Shown here piece by piece: positions 8,052 to 15,950 of a stretch of 64,000 nucleotides of DNA (its first letter is position 1; each line of letters starts with the position of its first letter). The stretch is taken from NCBI RefSeq assembly GCF_000498495.1, contig NZ_AVCS01000028.1:62001-126000 (forward strand). The letters are read 5' to 3'. Below the pieces are notes generated by a model that had not been told where the DNA came from, ran no database searches, and saw only the letters and a program-made list of their open reading frames with translations. A program made the translations under genes and the position numbers. Source of the stretch: Flavobacterium enshiense DK69. GTDB taxonomy: Bacteria > Bacteroidota > Bacteroidia > Flavobacteriales > Flavobacteriaceae.

Positions 8052-9308
8052 ATGAAAAAAACACTTTTAACATTTATAGCACTGTTTAGTCTTTTTTTAC
8101 TGGAAGCACAAGTAAAGATTGACGATCTAAAAACCCCAGATTCACCAGGATTTCAGATTCTTGATATTTCACCAACGTCAATCGAGAAGCCTATCAATCC
8201 TCAAGCTTTGGGGCTTACACTTTTAAGTCAGACAAATAACGGAACAGGGTTACCCAGTAACTTTGCCATGGAGGTTTCACCCTATTGGTATTTTAAGGAT
8301 AGTAAAGCAAGTATACACAAATATCTTAATATCCGAACTGACAATAAGCCCACAGCGACAATGTCAGGTATTTTACAAAAATTAAGTATTTCAATGGCTT
8401 CAGTTTACAGCGATACTATCAGTGGAAGTCTTCAGGCCAAAACAAATTATTTATCCTTTGGTATTAGGACTAATCTTTTTACATATAGGCTTTCCAAACA
8501 AAATAAATACCTAATGGGTACTTTGGAAAAAATATCCAATAAAGTAGTGCTATTAAAACCAAAAGAAATAATTACTGATGATAAAGAATCTGAAAAGAAA
8601 AGATTAGAAAGTGAAAATGAAATATTAAAAGATCAAATTTCCATATCAACTAATGATGTAATTAAAAAAAGTCTTAACGAAACTTTGGAAAAAAACAATG
8701 AACGTATACAGGAATTAAATGAAGAAATTGTTGCTATCGAAATGGACGCGCCTGACACTTATTATAATGTTCTCAAAGAAGATAAAGAATTAAAATCTTA
8801 TTTGAAAGAATTAGATGCTCCTCCTTTAATCCAGATAGATGGTGCCTTTGCCTATAGTGAAGCCTTTTTAAATAACACTTTCGACAACAAAAGATTTAAT
8901 CGAAGTGGGGTCTGGGCAAATGTTGCCATAAATTCAGCAGGGATGACTGCCCAAAAAGCTAATTATAACTTTTCAGCTGTGGGCCTTGTAAAATTTATAA
9001 ACGACAATGTACTTACAGATACCGTAAATAATCTCTTTGAGCATCAAAATGCCCTCGATATTGGAATAAAAGTAGATTTCCAAATAAAGGATTTTTCCAT
9101 GGCTTATGAACATATCCACAGAAATTTTTCTGAAAGCACTGGTGTTGATAGCGATCGTAATGTATTTATAATACAATACGAAATAACTGATGGGCTATAT
9201 TTTACAGGGAGTTATGGGAAAAATTTTGGAGAAGTCAATAATCTCTTTACACTATTCGGGATAAACTACGGCTTTGGGGATTCACCATTGACCGTTAAAC
9301 AAGAATAA
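8052..9308 (+). CDS. Predicted outer-membrane protein with internal coiled coil
   Basis: 418 residues. The signal peptide is MKKTLLTFIALFSLFLLEAQ, with cleavage near residue 20. Strand-like segments before (NFAMEVSPYWYF, YLSFGIRTNLFTYRLS) and after (SGVWANVAINSAGMTAQ, DIGIKVDFQIKDFSMAYEHIHR, GLYFTGSYGKNFGE) suggest a beta-barrel ending in GINYGFGDSPL. Between them, residues ~170-230 are strongly helical and charged (KRLESENEILKDQ, LNETLEKNNERIQELNEEI), a coiled coil that would protrude from the barrel. No family is recognised. It is the third gene of the accessory operon and the only member with an export signal, so it may be the system's envelope component. Confidence 0.6.
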   Translation: MKKTLLTFIALFSLFLLEAQVKIDDLKTPDSPGFQILDISPTSIEKPINPQALGLTLLSQTNNGTGLPSNFAMEVSPYWYFKDSKASIHKYLNIRTDNKPTATMSGILQKLSISMASVYSDTISGSLQAKTNYLSFGIRTNLFTYRLSKQNKYLMGTLEKISNKVVLLKPKEIITDDKESEKKRLESENEILKDQISISTNDVIKKSLNETLEKNNERIQELNEEIVAIEMDAPDTYYNVLKEDKELKSYLKELDAPPLIQIDGAFAYSEAFLNNTFDNKRFNRSGVWANVAINSAGMTAQKANYNFSAVGLVKFINDNVLTDTVNNLFEHQNALDIGIKVDFQIKDFSMAYEHIHRNFSESTGVDSDRNVFIIQYEITDGLYFTGSYGKNFGEVNNLFTLFGINYGFGDSPLTVKQE

Positions 9309-9328
9309 TCCATTAATCAGAAACAACC

Positions 9329-10351
9329 ATGCAAGTATCCAAAACCCTTGAAATATTAATTTCATTAGCACTACTTTACTTTTTGTTCAGTACAGTGGTT
9401 TCATTAATTTTTGAATGGTATTCGCATAAAACACAAAAAAGGGGACGGTTCCTTCATGAAACTATCATCAAATTATTAAATGATCCTGTTAATAAAAGTT
9501 ACGGCACGAGTTTATATAGTCAATATAGTATCAATCAGTTAAAAAAAAATAAGGATTCCTATCCACAATACATTTCTTCCAGCATGTTTGCAGATGCCTT
9601 AATTGATATTATTGGTACTCAATCCGAGACTATTCACTTTACGAATGTTTTTGATTCTTCTAAATCTAAAAACCTCGTCGAGGTGAAAATGGAAGAAAAA
9701 CGCTTTTCTGACCCATACGAAAGATTTCAAAAAGGAGTGAAACAAATGAATTATAGCCCTCTAAAGAGCCAACTCAGGGCTTTCCATGAAAAAACAAAAG
9801 ACTATCCGGAACTGAAAAAAATGATTATGGACTGGTTTGATGATTATATGGCCAGAGTTAGCGGTTGGTATAAAGTCAAAACCAAACGAACCCTATTCCA
9901 TATCAGTTTGCTGGTCAGTCTGGCTTTTAACGTTGATTCTATTGCTATAATAAAAAAAATTAACAGCGACGAAACCCTTCGTAAAGATCTTGTTATTCAG
10001 GCAGAGAAAAAAATAAATCAACAAGAGCTCAAAGCTATTAAAATAGACTCAAGTAAGTTTTTTAAAGATTACGAGCAAGCCGTAGATTATATCAAAAAAA
10101 ACAAAAAACAAAAAGATGAAATAGAACAAATGTATCTAAATCGTCTCGATTCAATAGTTAGTGAAATCGAAAATAGTTCAATTCCGATAGGATATTATGG
10201 TAATTGGCAAAAGGCACATGGAAAACATTTTTTGCCAATATGGATTTGCGGCATTCTCATTTCGTCTTTAGCCCTCAGTTTCGGCGCACCATTTTGGTTT
10301 GAAGTTATGGTAAAAACAATCAACATCCGAAGAGCCGGTATAAAACCATAA
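9329..10351 (+). CDS. Three-TM membrane protein of an uncharacterised family
   Basis: 340 residues. TM1 is at ~6-28 (LEILISLALLYFLFSTVVSLIFEW), followed by KTQKRGRFLHETIIKLLNDP. TM2 is at ~186-205 with FHISLLVSLAFNVDSIAII leading into KINSDETLRKDLVIQAEKK. A long charged helical stretch follows and a last TM lies at ~298-320. The pattern 'short TM, E/W-R-R-G-x-L...LL-x-D', then 'N-V-D-(S/T)' and 'LR-x-x-L(V)-x-x-A' is one I associate with a widespread bacterial membrane family without a name or role; that is memory, not a search. It belongs to the accessory operon, 14 bases before the amidohydrolase gene. Confidence 0.6.
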   Translation: MQVSKTLEILISLALLYFLFSTVVSLIFEWYSHKTQKRGRFLHETIIKLLNDPVNKSYGTSLYSQYSINQLKKNKDSYPQYISSSMFADALIDIIGTQSETIHFTNVFDSSKSKNLVEVKMEEKRFSDPYERFQKGVKQMNYSPLKSQLRAFHEKTKDYPELKKMIMDWFDDYMARVSGWYKVKTKRTLFHISLLVSLAFNVDSIAIIKKINSDETLRKDLVIQAEKKINQQELKAIKIDSSKFFKDYEQAVDYIKKNKKQKDEIEQMYLNRLDSIVSEIENSSIPIGYYGNWQKAHGKHFLPIWICGILISSLALSFGAPFWFEVMVKTINIRRAGIKP

Positions 10352-10364
10352 TAATTTTATAATC

Positions 10365-11570
10365 ATGAACGATAAATACAACATTCATTCACACATTTTT
10401 ACAGGAAAGTGTGCACCAAAAGATTTTTTGCAAATAGGTCTTAACCTAGGGGACGGTGTTTCAAGTTTCCTCAAATGGCTTTTCTTAACCAAACCAGTTT
10501 CTTGGTTAATTGAAAAATTAGGAAGTTTTATCCATAACAAAACATTGCAGTTTCTAAAGATAGGTGTCATGAGTTCACAAGGAGAAGTTTTTGCTAATCT
10601 AAAAGGAACATATAATAATTCTAATTACAGTGACATCAAAATCGTGGCCCTCAGCATTGACATGGACTATATGACCGATCCTAATAAAAAACCGGAACAG
10701 GATTTTAATTCACAAATAGAAGACCTCTATAAATTAAAAAAAACATATCCTGATACATTCTTCCCTTTTTATAGTGTCGATCCAAGAAACCCTGATACCA
10801 TTGGTTTGAAAAATGTAAAAAAAGCAATTGAGAGTAACGCTTTTGCAGGTATCAAACTATATCCTCCAAATGGTTTTTTCCCTTTTGACCCCCGGCTTGA
10901 CGGTCTTTACAAATATGCCGAAGCTAATAACATCCCAATCATGACTCATTGTACCCGTGGAGGCACTTATTTCATAGGCAAAGATGTATGGTCTATAATT
11001 TCGGATAATCCCTTGTCGCTCAATCCGACACATCCGATAATGGACAAGGTAATTAAACGCATAGCTGCTTATAAGAATGCATCCAATAAAGCTTTTCGCG
11101 AAAATGCAAAAGCATGTAACCTTTTCACTCATCCTGAAAACTATCTCCCTGTTTTGGATAAATACCCCAAACTCAAACTTTGTATTGCCCATATGGGAGG
11201 AGACGTTGAAATACTGGGTGATAAAAATCCTAATAGCAAACATGCTAAGTGGTCACAGGAAGCCATGTTTTTAGAAGACTGTACAGCAACTTGGTATGAA
11301 ATAATTAAACAGGAAATACTCGTAAACAAATACCCCAACACTTTTACCGACATCTCTTATTCGCTTTGTGACAGCAGTTGTATGACCCAATTACATAACG
11401 ATCTTACCAATGCTGAGATTGATAACAAACGTGTGCTTTTTGGAACTGATTATTTTTTGGTTACCAAAGAAGATGCAGAACTTAAAGTTGTAGCTGCTGG
11501 TGAAAATCATTTGAAAAATTTTTTTTCACCCATGATGAGTGAAAACAATAAAAGGTATTTATTTTCATAA
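10365..11570 (+). CDS. Metal-dependent amidohydrolase-superfamily protein
   Basis: 401 residues with no signal peptide. The TIM-barrel amidohydrolase (ACMSD/amidohydro_2-like) metal site can be read in order: His8 and His10 (NIHSHIF), a possible bridging Lys164 (AGIKLYPP), His195 (PIMTHCTRGG), His276 (LCIAHMGGD) and Asp362 (LFGTDYF). All expected ligands are present, so it is probably an active hydrolase or decarboxylase. The substrate is unknown. A ~50-residue hydrophobic/amphipathic insert after the HxH (LKWLFLTKPVSWLIEKLG) is unusual and could bind membrane or the neighbouring membrane proteins. It is the fifth gene of the accessory operon. Confidence 0.75.
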   Translation: MNDKYNIHSHIFTGKCAPKDFLQIGLNLGDGVSSFLKWLFLTKPVSWLIEKLGSFIHNKTLQFLKIGVMSSQGEVFANLKGTYNNSNYSDIKIVALSIDMDYMTDPNKKPEQDFNSQIEDLYKLKKTYPDTFFPFYSVDPRNPDTIGLKNVKKAIESNAFAGIKLYPPNGFFPFDPRLDGLYKYAEANNIPIMTHCTRGGTYFIGKDVWSIISDNPLSLNPTHPIMDKVIKRIAAYKNASNKAFRENAKACNLFTHPENYLPVLDKYPKLKLCIAHMGGDVEILGDKNPNSKHAKWSQEAMFLEDCTATWYEIIKQEILVNKYPNTFTDISYSLCDSSCMTQLHNDLTNAEIDNKRVLFGTDYFLVTKEDAELKVVAAGENHLKNFFSPMMSENNKRYLFS

Positions 11571-11641
11571 TAACTCATGAAATCAATTTCGAATATAGGA
11601 TGTTAATTCCTTCATTATTCTTTTAACCAATTATTGAAACA

Positions 11642-12586
11642 ATGGCAAATAAAAATACTTCCATTGACGGCATCGATAAACTCCCTAAAGAGGAATTGGA
11701 TAGAATCAAACTCCTGACAGATATTAAAAATGCTCAGGATTCTGAGTTATCAGGATTTGAAAAATTTATGAAGAGAAGAATTGTTCCTTTTTTTTTACCA
11801 TTGGCAACGCTATCGGTAACAATACTGTTTTTCTACATAAATTACAGTGATAGCCAAAAATCCAAGGCAACTGAAAGATATAACAGTGAACTTGAGCTTG
11901 TAAAAATGGTCTGGGATGATATGAAGACGAATCAAGAACCGGATTTAAAAGAGAAAGCAAAAAAGTTTTTAATAAAAATGTATAGAGCAAACTCAAATAC
12001 ATACAAAACAGACAACATTCTTTTGGGCATTAATGAAAAGCAAAGGCCAATAAGCATAATGATTCAGATGGACTCAAATCTTGTAAAAACAATTAAAACA
12101 ATAAATACCAATGAGTTAATTAAGCAAGAAATACATGTCAAAGATATTAAAAAAGTAACCTTAGATCCGGTTACAGACGGCAAAACTGTATCCGTGTTAT
12201 CTAAAAAAGATAACATTATTACCAATAGAATAAACGTATTATCAAGAGGACAATTAAAAATTTATATCCAATATGATAAAAAAGAAGAAGAAGGAAAAGT
12301 AAATGGTTTTGCAAACCAACTAAAAGAATATTATGTCATACCTCCAATAGATTTTGTAGAAAATAAATCAAATTATGGAAATGAAATCAGATATTATCGG
12401 CAAAATGACAAAGAAATGGCTAATGAATTAGCAGGTAGATTGCAACAAATTACCGGTATTCCTTTTAAATTAATGAATATAAATCAACCTAATATATATA
12501 ATACCATAGAAGTTTGGTTCAGTTTCAAAAATCAAAGAAGAGCGATATCAGAACAACCAATTGAACAGATTACTTCTGCCAAATAA
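11642..12586 (+). CDS. Single-TM protein with LytR-C/SPOR-like C-terminal domain
   Basis: 314 residues. The cytoplasmic N-terminus (~1-48) ends in basic KFMKRRI, followed by a TM at ~49-67 (VPFFLPLATLSVTILFFYI). The rest would face the periplasm, with a helical linker to ~110. The last ~85 residues read like an alpha/beta LytR_C- or SPOR-like fold: a strand YYVIPPIDFVE, then EIRYYRQNDKEMANELAGRLQQITG, and a final strand NTIEVWFSF. Such domains bind glycan or mediate assembly in other proteins; here this is only a resemblance. It is the last gene of the accessory operon, after a 71-base gap that may hold its own start signal. Confidence 0.55.
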   Translation: MANKNTSIDGIDKLPKEELDRIKLLTDIKNAQDSELSGFEKFMKRRIVPFFLPLATLSVTILFFYINYSDSQKSKATERYNSELELVKMVWDDMKTNQEPDLKEKAKKFLIKMYRANSNTYKTDNILLGINEKQRPISIMIQMDSNLVKTIKTINTNELIKQEIHVKDIKKVTLDPVTDGKTVSVLSKKDNIITNRINVLSRGQLKIYIQYDKKEEEGKVNGFANQLKEYYVIPPIDFVENKSNYGNEIRYYRQNDKEMANELAGRLQQITGIPFKLMNINQPNIYNTIEVWFSFKNQRRAISEQPIEQITSAK

Positions 12587-12731
12587 TCAACAAAAAAAAT
12601 AATCTGATTCTTAAAAATACAAATACGTCTTTAAAATTTTTATGCAAAATCAGAAACAAACATTAAAAAAACACTGTGATATCAACCTCCGAACTAATAG
12701 AAAATATGGAAATCCAGTGTTTATCGCTATT
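12587..12731. other. Convergent intergenic region at the near end of the accessory segment
   Basis: 145 bases between the accessory operon (+) and the small core gene (-). A 62-codon ORF on the plus strand runs through here into the next gene, but it is a shadow. No terminator hairpin is evident. Confidence 0.4.
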
Positions 12732-12965
12732 TTACTTAACCTCCTTCACTCCCTTAATAAACAACCATTTCATAAACATCTTCTCCCCTTCATGTGTTTT
12801 TATTACCTGAAATTTTGGTGCCAGAATTGAAGCTGCTACAGCTGCCGTTAAAGGTAACCAAAACCCGCTAAGATTAGTAAAAGTGGCCGCTACAAAACGT
12901 ACAATAATGAACAATAAGGCAAAGCCTAAAAAATTATATAATAGTGATTTGGTTTTTAAAGTCAT
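12732..12965 (-). CDS. Small two-TM membrane protein
   Basis: 77 residues with two membrane segments: ~9-27 (YNFLGFALLFIIVRFVAAT) and ~33-48 (GFWLPLTAAVAASILAP). A basic/acidic cytoplasmic tail KFQVIKTHEGEKMFMKWLFIKG follows (here KFQVIKTHEGE and KMFMKWLFIKG). The function is unknown. It lies 57 bases downstream of the THUMP methyltransferase on the same strand and could share its transcript. Its C-terminal coding end has a degraded copy at 6160, on the other side of the accessory operon. Confidence 0.65.
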   Translation of the reverse strand: MTLKTKSLLYNFLGFALLFIIVRFVAATFTNLSGFWLPLTAAVAASILAPKFQVIKTHEGEKMFMKWLFIKGVKEVK

Positions 12966-13022
12966 CTTCTTGAGTTATGAATTTTAAGTTATAAGTGAAA
13001 CACTAAGACTTATATCTTTTTA

Positions 13023-14195
13023 CTAATTATTATCCCCTAAATTCTGGAATTTAGTACGCTTACTACCTTCATACATTTCGTATTTCACTAAACGTGCTTC
13101 CAGTTTACCGTTAAAGAGTTTAATTTTTCGGGAAGGTTTCAAACCCACAAACTTAAGCGCTTCCAGATTTGCCGTAATGAACCAGGCATTTGTTCCAGGA
13201 TAGCTTTGCTTTAATGTATCACCGATTTCCCTGTAGAAACGTTCCATTTCAATATCCAAACGCTCTCCGTAAGGCGGATTGAAAACCATATGTAACGGCC
13301 CGCGGGTTTCTTTTTGGGTATCAAAGAAGTTACGCTCCGAGATTTTTACATACTCATCCAAATTAGCATTTCTGATATTATCTTTAGCTTTCATCACGGC
13401 AGACGGAGCCTTATCATAGCCCGTAATTGTATAATGAAAATCCTTAACCTTCTTCATTAGCGAGTTCATGATCTGGTCAAACAAATCGTTATCCCAATCA
13501 TTCCAACGCTCGAAAGCAAACTCCTTACGATTGATGTTTGCGGGAATATTGCAGGCTATCATTGCAGCTTCGGCTAAAATGGTTCCCGAACCGCACATCG
13601 GATCTATAAAATCACCCTGACCGTCCCAACCGGAAAGCAATAGCATACCTGCTGCCAAAACTTCGTTGATCGGTGCGATGTTCGTAGCAGTTTTATATCC
13701 TCTGTGGTGTAATGAATCTCCGGAACTGTCTAAAGAAACCGAACACTGGTCACGATCGATGTGAACGTTAATTCGTAAATCAGGAAAATCCTTGTCGATA
13801 CTCGGACGCTTTCCGAATTTATCGCGAAACTGATCCACAATCGCATCTTTTGCTTTCAAAGCTACAAATTGCGAATGGTTAAAATGTTCCGAATGCAATG
13901 TCACATCCACCACAAATGTCTGATTTTCACTTAGGTACTTTGACCAGTCAATTCCCTGAATACCTTTATACAAACTCGCTTCATTAAAAGCACGAAACTG
14001 ATAGATGGGCTTCAGAATTTTTAAAGCCGTACGAAGAGCCAGATTCGCTTTGTACATAAATCCCTTGTCCCCAGCAAAACTTACCATGCGGGTTCCCATT
14101 TCAACATTTTGTGCGCCTAGTTGACGCAACTCCTTTGCCAATATTTCTTCGAAGCCAAAAAGAGTTTTGGCAATCATTTTAAAATTCTGCTCCAT
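13023..14195 (-). CDS. THUMP-domain class I SAM-dependent RNA methyltransferase (RlmL-like)
   Basis: 390 residues. An N-terminal ferredoxin-like/THUMP region (~1-155) ends in the RINVHIDRDQCSVSLDSSG strand and DSLHHRGYK, typical of the YcbY/RlmL N-terminal half. The catalytic domain has FIDPMCGSGTILAEAAMIA (197-215) for SAM binding and NPPYGER (306-312) as the N6/N2-amino target motif. The protein corresponds to the RlmL half of E. coli RlmKL, so m2G methylation of 23S rRNA is the best guess, but substrate assignment within this family is uncertain. It is divergent from the methyltransferase at 14314. Confidence 0.85.
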   Translation of the reverse strand: MEQNFKMIAKTLFGFEEILAKELRQLGAQNVEMGTRMVSFAGDKGFMYKANLALRTALKILKPIYQFRAFNEASLYKGIQGIDWSKYLSENQTFVVDVTLHSEHFNHSQFVALKAKDAIVDQFRDKFGKRPSIDKDFPDLRINVHIDRDQCSVSLDSSGDSLHHRGYKTATNIAPINEVLAAGMLLLSGWDGQGDFIDPMCGSGTILAEAAMIACNIPANINRKEFAFERWNDWDNDLFDQIMNSLMKKVKDFHYTITGYDKAPSAVMKAKDNIRNANLDEYVKISERNFFDTQKETRGPLHMVFNPPYGERLDIEMERFYREIGDTLKQSYPGTNAWFITANLEALKFVGLKPSRKIKLFNGKLEARLVKYEMYEGSKRTKFQNLGDNN

Positions 14196-14249
14196 AATTT
14201 ATTTCAATCGCAATCCTTAAAATCAAATTTCCGATTTCTATTTTCTAAA

Positions 14250-14282
14250 TTGGATTACATCGGCAAAAATACGTTAAATTTG
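14250..14282 (+). promoter_or_regulatory. Bacteroidota-type promoter (TTG, 22 bp, TAAATTTG)
   Basis: TTG at 14250-14252 and TAAATTTG at 14275-14282, spaced 22 bases, match the -33/-7 pattern of the Bacteroidota primary sigma factor. This leaves a ~25-base leader before the ATG at 14314. Confidence 0.6.
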
Positions 14283-14313
14283 CAAGATTAATTATCCTCC
14301 AACAGAAGAATAC

Positions 14314-15057
14314 ATGTCTGAAGCACAAAAAAAATCTACCGAAAACTGGTTTGCCTCCTGGTTCGACACTCCTTACTACCATATTTTATACAAAGAGCGA
14401 GACGAGGCGGAAGCCCAGCATTTCATGGACAACCTTACGCATTATTTAAACCTACCAGACGATGCTAAAATCCTGGATTTAGCATGTGGGAAAGGGCGTC
14501 ATGCCATGTATCTGAACACGTTGGGATTTGATGTTACGGGAGCCGATTTATCCGAGAACAGTATTGCGGAAGCTTCTGCGGTAGCCAATGAAAAACTGCA
14601 TTTCACAGTGCACGATATGCGCCTGCCCTTTGAAGATAAATTTGATGCCGTTTTCAATTTGTTTACTAGTTTCGGATATTTTGAAAATGACGATGATAAC
14701 TTTACCACTTTAAAAGCTATTCACGACAGCCTTTCTGAATACGGTTTTGGGGTAATTGATTTTATGAATGTAAATTATGTCATCAACAATCTGGTTCCGG
14801 AAGAAGTCAAAACCGTGGACGGAATTGATTTTCACATAAAACGCTACGTAAAAGACAATCATATATTCAAAGAAATAGATTTTGATGCCGATGGTCAACA
14901 TTTTCATTTCACCGAAAAAGTAAAAGCCTTAACTTTAAACGATTTTGAACAGATGATGGAAGAAGCCGGAATTTATCTTTTGGATGTTTTCGGCGATTAC
15001 AAACTGCGCAAATTCTTTAAAAACGATTCGCAACGCCTCATAATGATATTCAAATAA
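14314..15057 (+). CDS. Class I SAM-dependent methyltransferase
   Basis: 247 residues. The SAM-binding motif I is KILDLACGKGRHAMYL (~54-69), with DVTGADLSENSI as motif II and MRLPFEDKFDAVFNLFTSFGYF as the post-motif region. It belongs to the Methyltransf_25/11 group acting on small molecules or lipids rather than RNA; the substrate cannot be read from the sequence. The N-terminal WFASWFDTPYYHILYKERD segment is typical of the flavobacterial orthologues. The ZIP transporter gene starts one base after its stop, so the two are translated together. Confidence 0.8.
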   Translation: MSEAQKKSTENWFASWFDTPYYHILYKERDEAEAQHFMDNLTHYLNLPDDAKILDLACGKGRHAMYLNTLGFDVTGADLSENSIAEASAVANEKLHFTVHDMRLPFEDKFDAVFNLFTSFGYFENDDDNFTTLKAIHDSLSEYGFGVIDFMNVNYVINNLVPEEVKTVDGIDFHIKRYVKDNHIFKEIDFDADGQHFHFTEKVKALTLNDFEQMMEEAGIYLLDVFGDYKLRKFFKNDSQRLIMIFK

Positions 15058-15058
15058 T

Positions 15059-15754
15059 ATGATATACCTACTGCCATTACTTTCGGTTATTTTTGGTTAT
15101 GTTATAGCCACTTTTTTCCGTCCGAAAAGCAAAAAAAACCTCAGGATTTTATTAGCCTTTAGTGGTTCTTTTTTGCTGGCATTAACGGTTTCGCATTTGC
15201 TTCCTACAGTTTATGAATCCGCACAACATGCAGTATCAGACGGTCATGTACATGGTAATATAGGCTTTTTCATCATGTTCGGAATCATATTTCAAATCGT
15301 ATTAGAATATTTTTCACAAGGAGCAGAACACGGTCATGTACATGGTCATGACACGATGTATCATATTCCCTGGTTACTATTTATAAGTTTGTGTCTGCAT
15401 GCGCTACTGGAAGGAATGCCGGTAAGTCATCACAACGATTTAGCTTGGGGAATCGCTGTACACCACTTCCCCATCGCCATTATTCTGACTACTTTCTTAA
15501 GCGCATCACACTTAAATAAATCTTCTATTTTAATTTTCATGCTAGTCTTCGCTGCCATGACTCCGATGGGAACAATCGTTTCGGAAAAAGCGCCGTTCGT
15601 CACACATTATTACGCTGAAATCACCGCATTTGTAATCGGAATCCTGTTTCATATATCGTCAACGATTATTTTTGAAACCAGTGAAGGACACAAATTTAAT
15701 CTGGCAAAACTTTCGGCAATTATACTCGGAATCGTGTTGGCTTATTTTATGTAG
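15059..15754 (+). CDS. ZIP-family divalent metal transporter
   Basis: 231 residues with about eight hydrophobic segments. Histidine-rich loops (QHAVSDGHVHGN and GAEHGHVHGHDTMYH) and the conserved ZIP helix motifs HALLEGMPVSHH and VHHFPIAIILT are present; the latter contain the metal-binding HxxxEG and HxxP signatures. It likely imports Zn2+ or Fe2+/Mn2+ across the inner membrane. No Zur or Fur site is obvious upstream because it is coupled to the preceding methyltransferase gene. Confidence 0.85.
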   Translation: MIYLLPLLSVIFGYVIATFFRPKSKKNLRILLAFSGSFLLALTVSHLLPTVYESAQHAVSDGHVHGNIGFFIMFGIIFQIVLEYFSQGAEHGHVHGHDTMYHIPWLLFISLCLHALLEGMPVSHHNDLAWGIAVHHFPIAIILTTFLSASHLNKSSILIFMLVFAAMTPMGTIVSEKAPFVTHYYAEITAFVIGILFHISSTIIFETSEGHKFNLAKLSAIILGIVLAYFM

Positions 15755-15758
15755 ATTT

Positions 15759-15871
15759 GGGCGTGACCGCAAGGGTCGGGCTATCCGTTGCAATCTTTTT
15801 TGTTAGAACGTTCGGCTAAAAATAAGGTTTCATCTAAACAAAAAAGGATTTCCACTTCTATCCCTCACGCG
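15759..15871 (-). ncRNA. Structured RNA element, copy 1 (flavo-1-like, unverified)
   Basis: Read on the minus strand it begins GCGTGAGGGATAGAAGTGG and ends AGCCCGACCCTTGCGG then TCACGCCC. The closing stem is GCGTGA with TCACGC. GGGAT/ATCC and CTTTTTTGTT/AACAAAAAAG form internal hairpins. A second copy at 60426-60510 keeps the same architecture with a changed but still paired closing stem (GCGTT/AACGC). I suspect a flavobacterial Rfam motif (perhaps flavo-1), but this is from memory. Confidence 0.5.
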
Positions 15872-15914
15872 AAAAACTGCACCATAGTAGTATAGCAATA
15901 CAAAAGAAACTTTG

Positions 15915-15922
15915 TAACTTTG
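15915..15922 (+). promoter_or_regulatory. -7 box (TAACTTTG) upstream of murQ
   Basis: It matches TAnnTTTG, 28 bases before the murQ ATG. No -33 TTG is apparent. Confidence 0.45.
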
Positions 15923-15950
15923 AACCTAAGCCACTTAGCAACTTATAAAA

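Noticed and set aside
12642..12830. 62-codon plus-strand ORF at the end of the accessory segment
   Set aside because: It runs through the antisense of the two-TM gene at 12732 and has no independent support.
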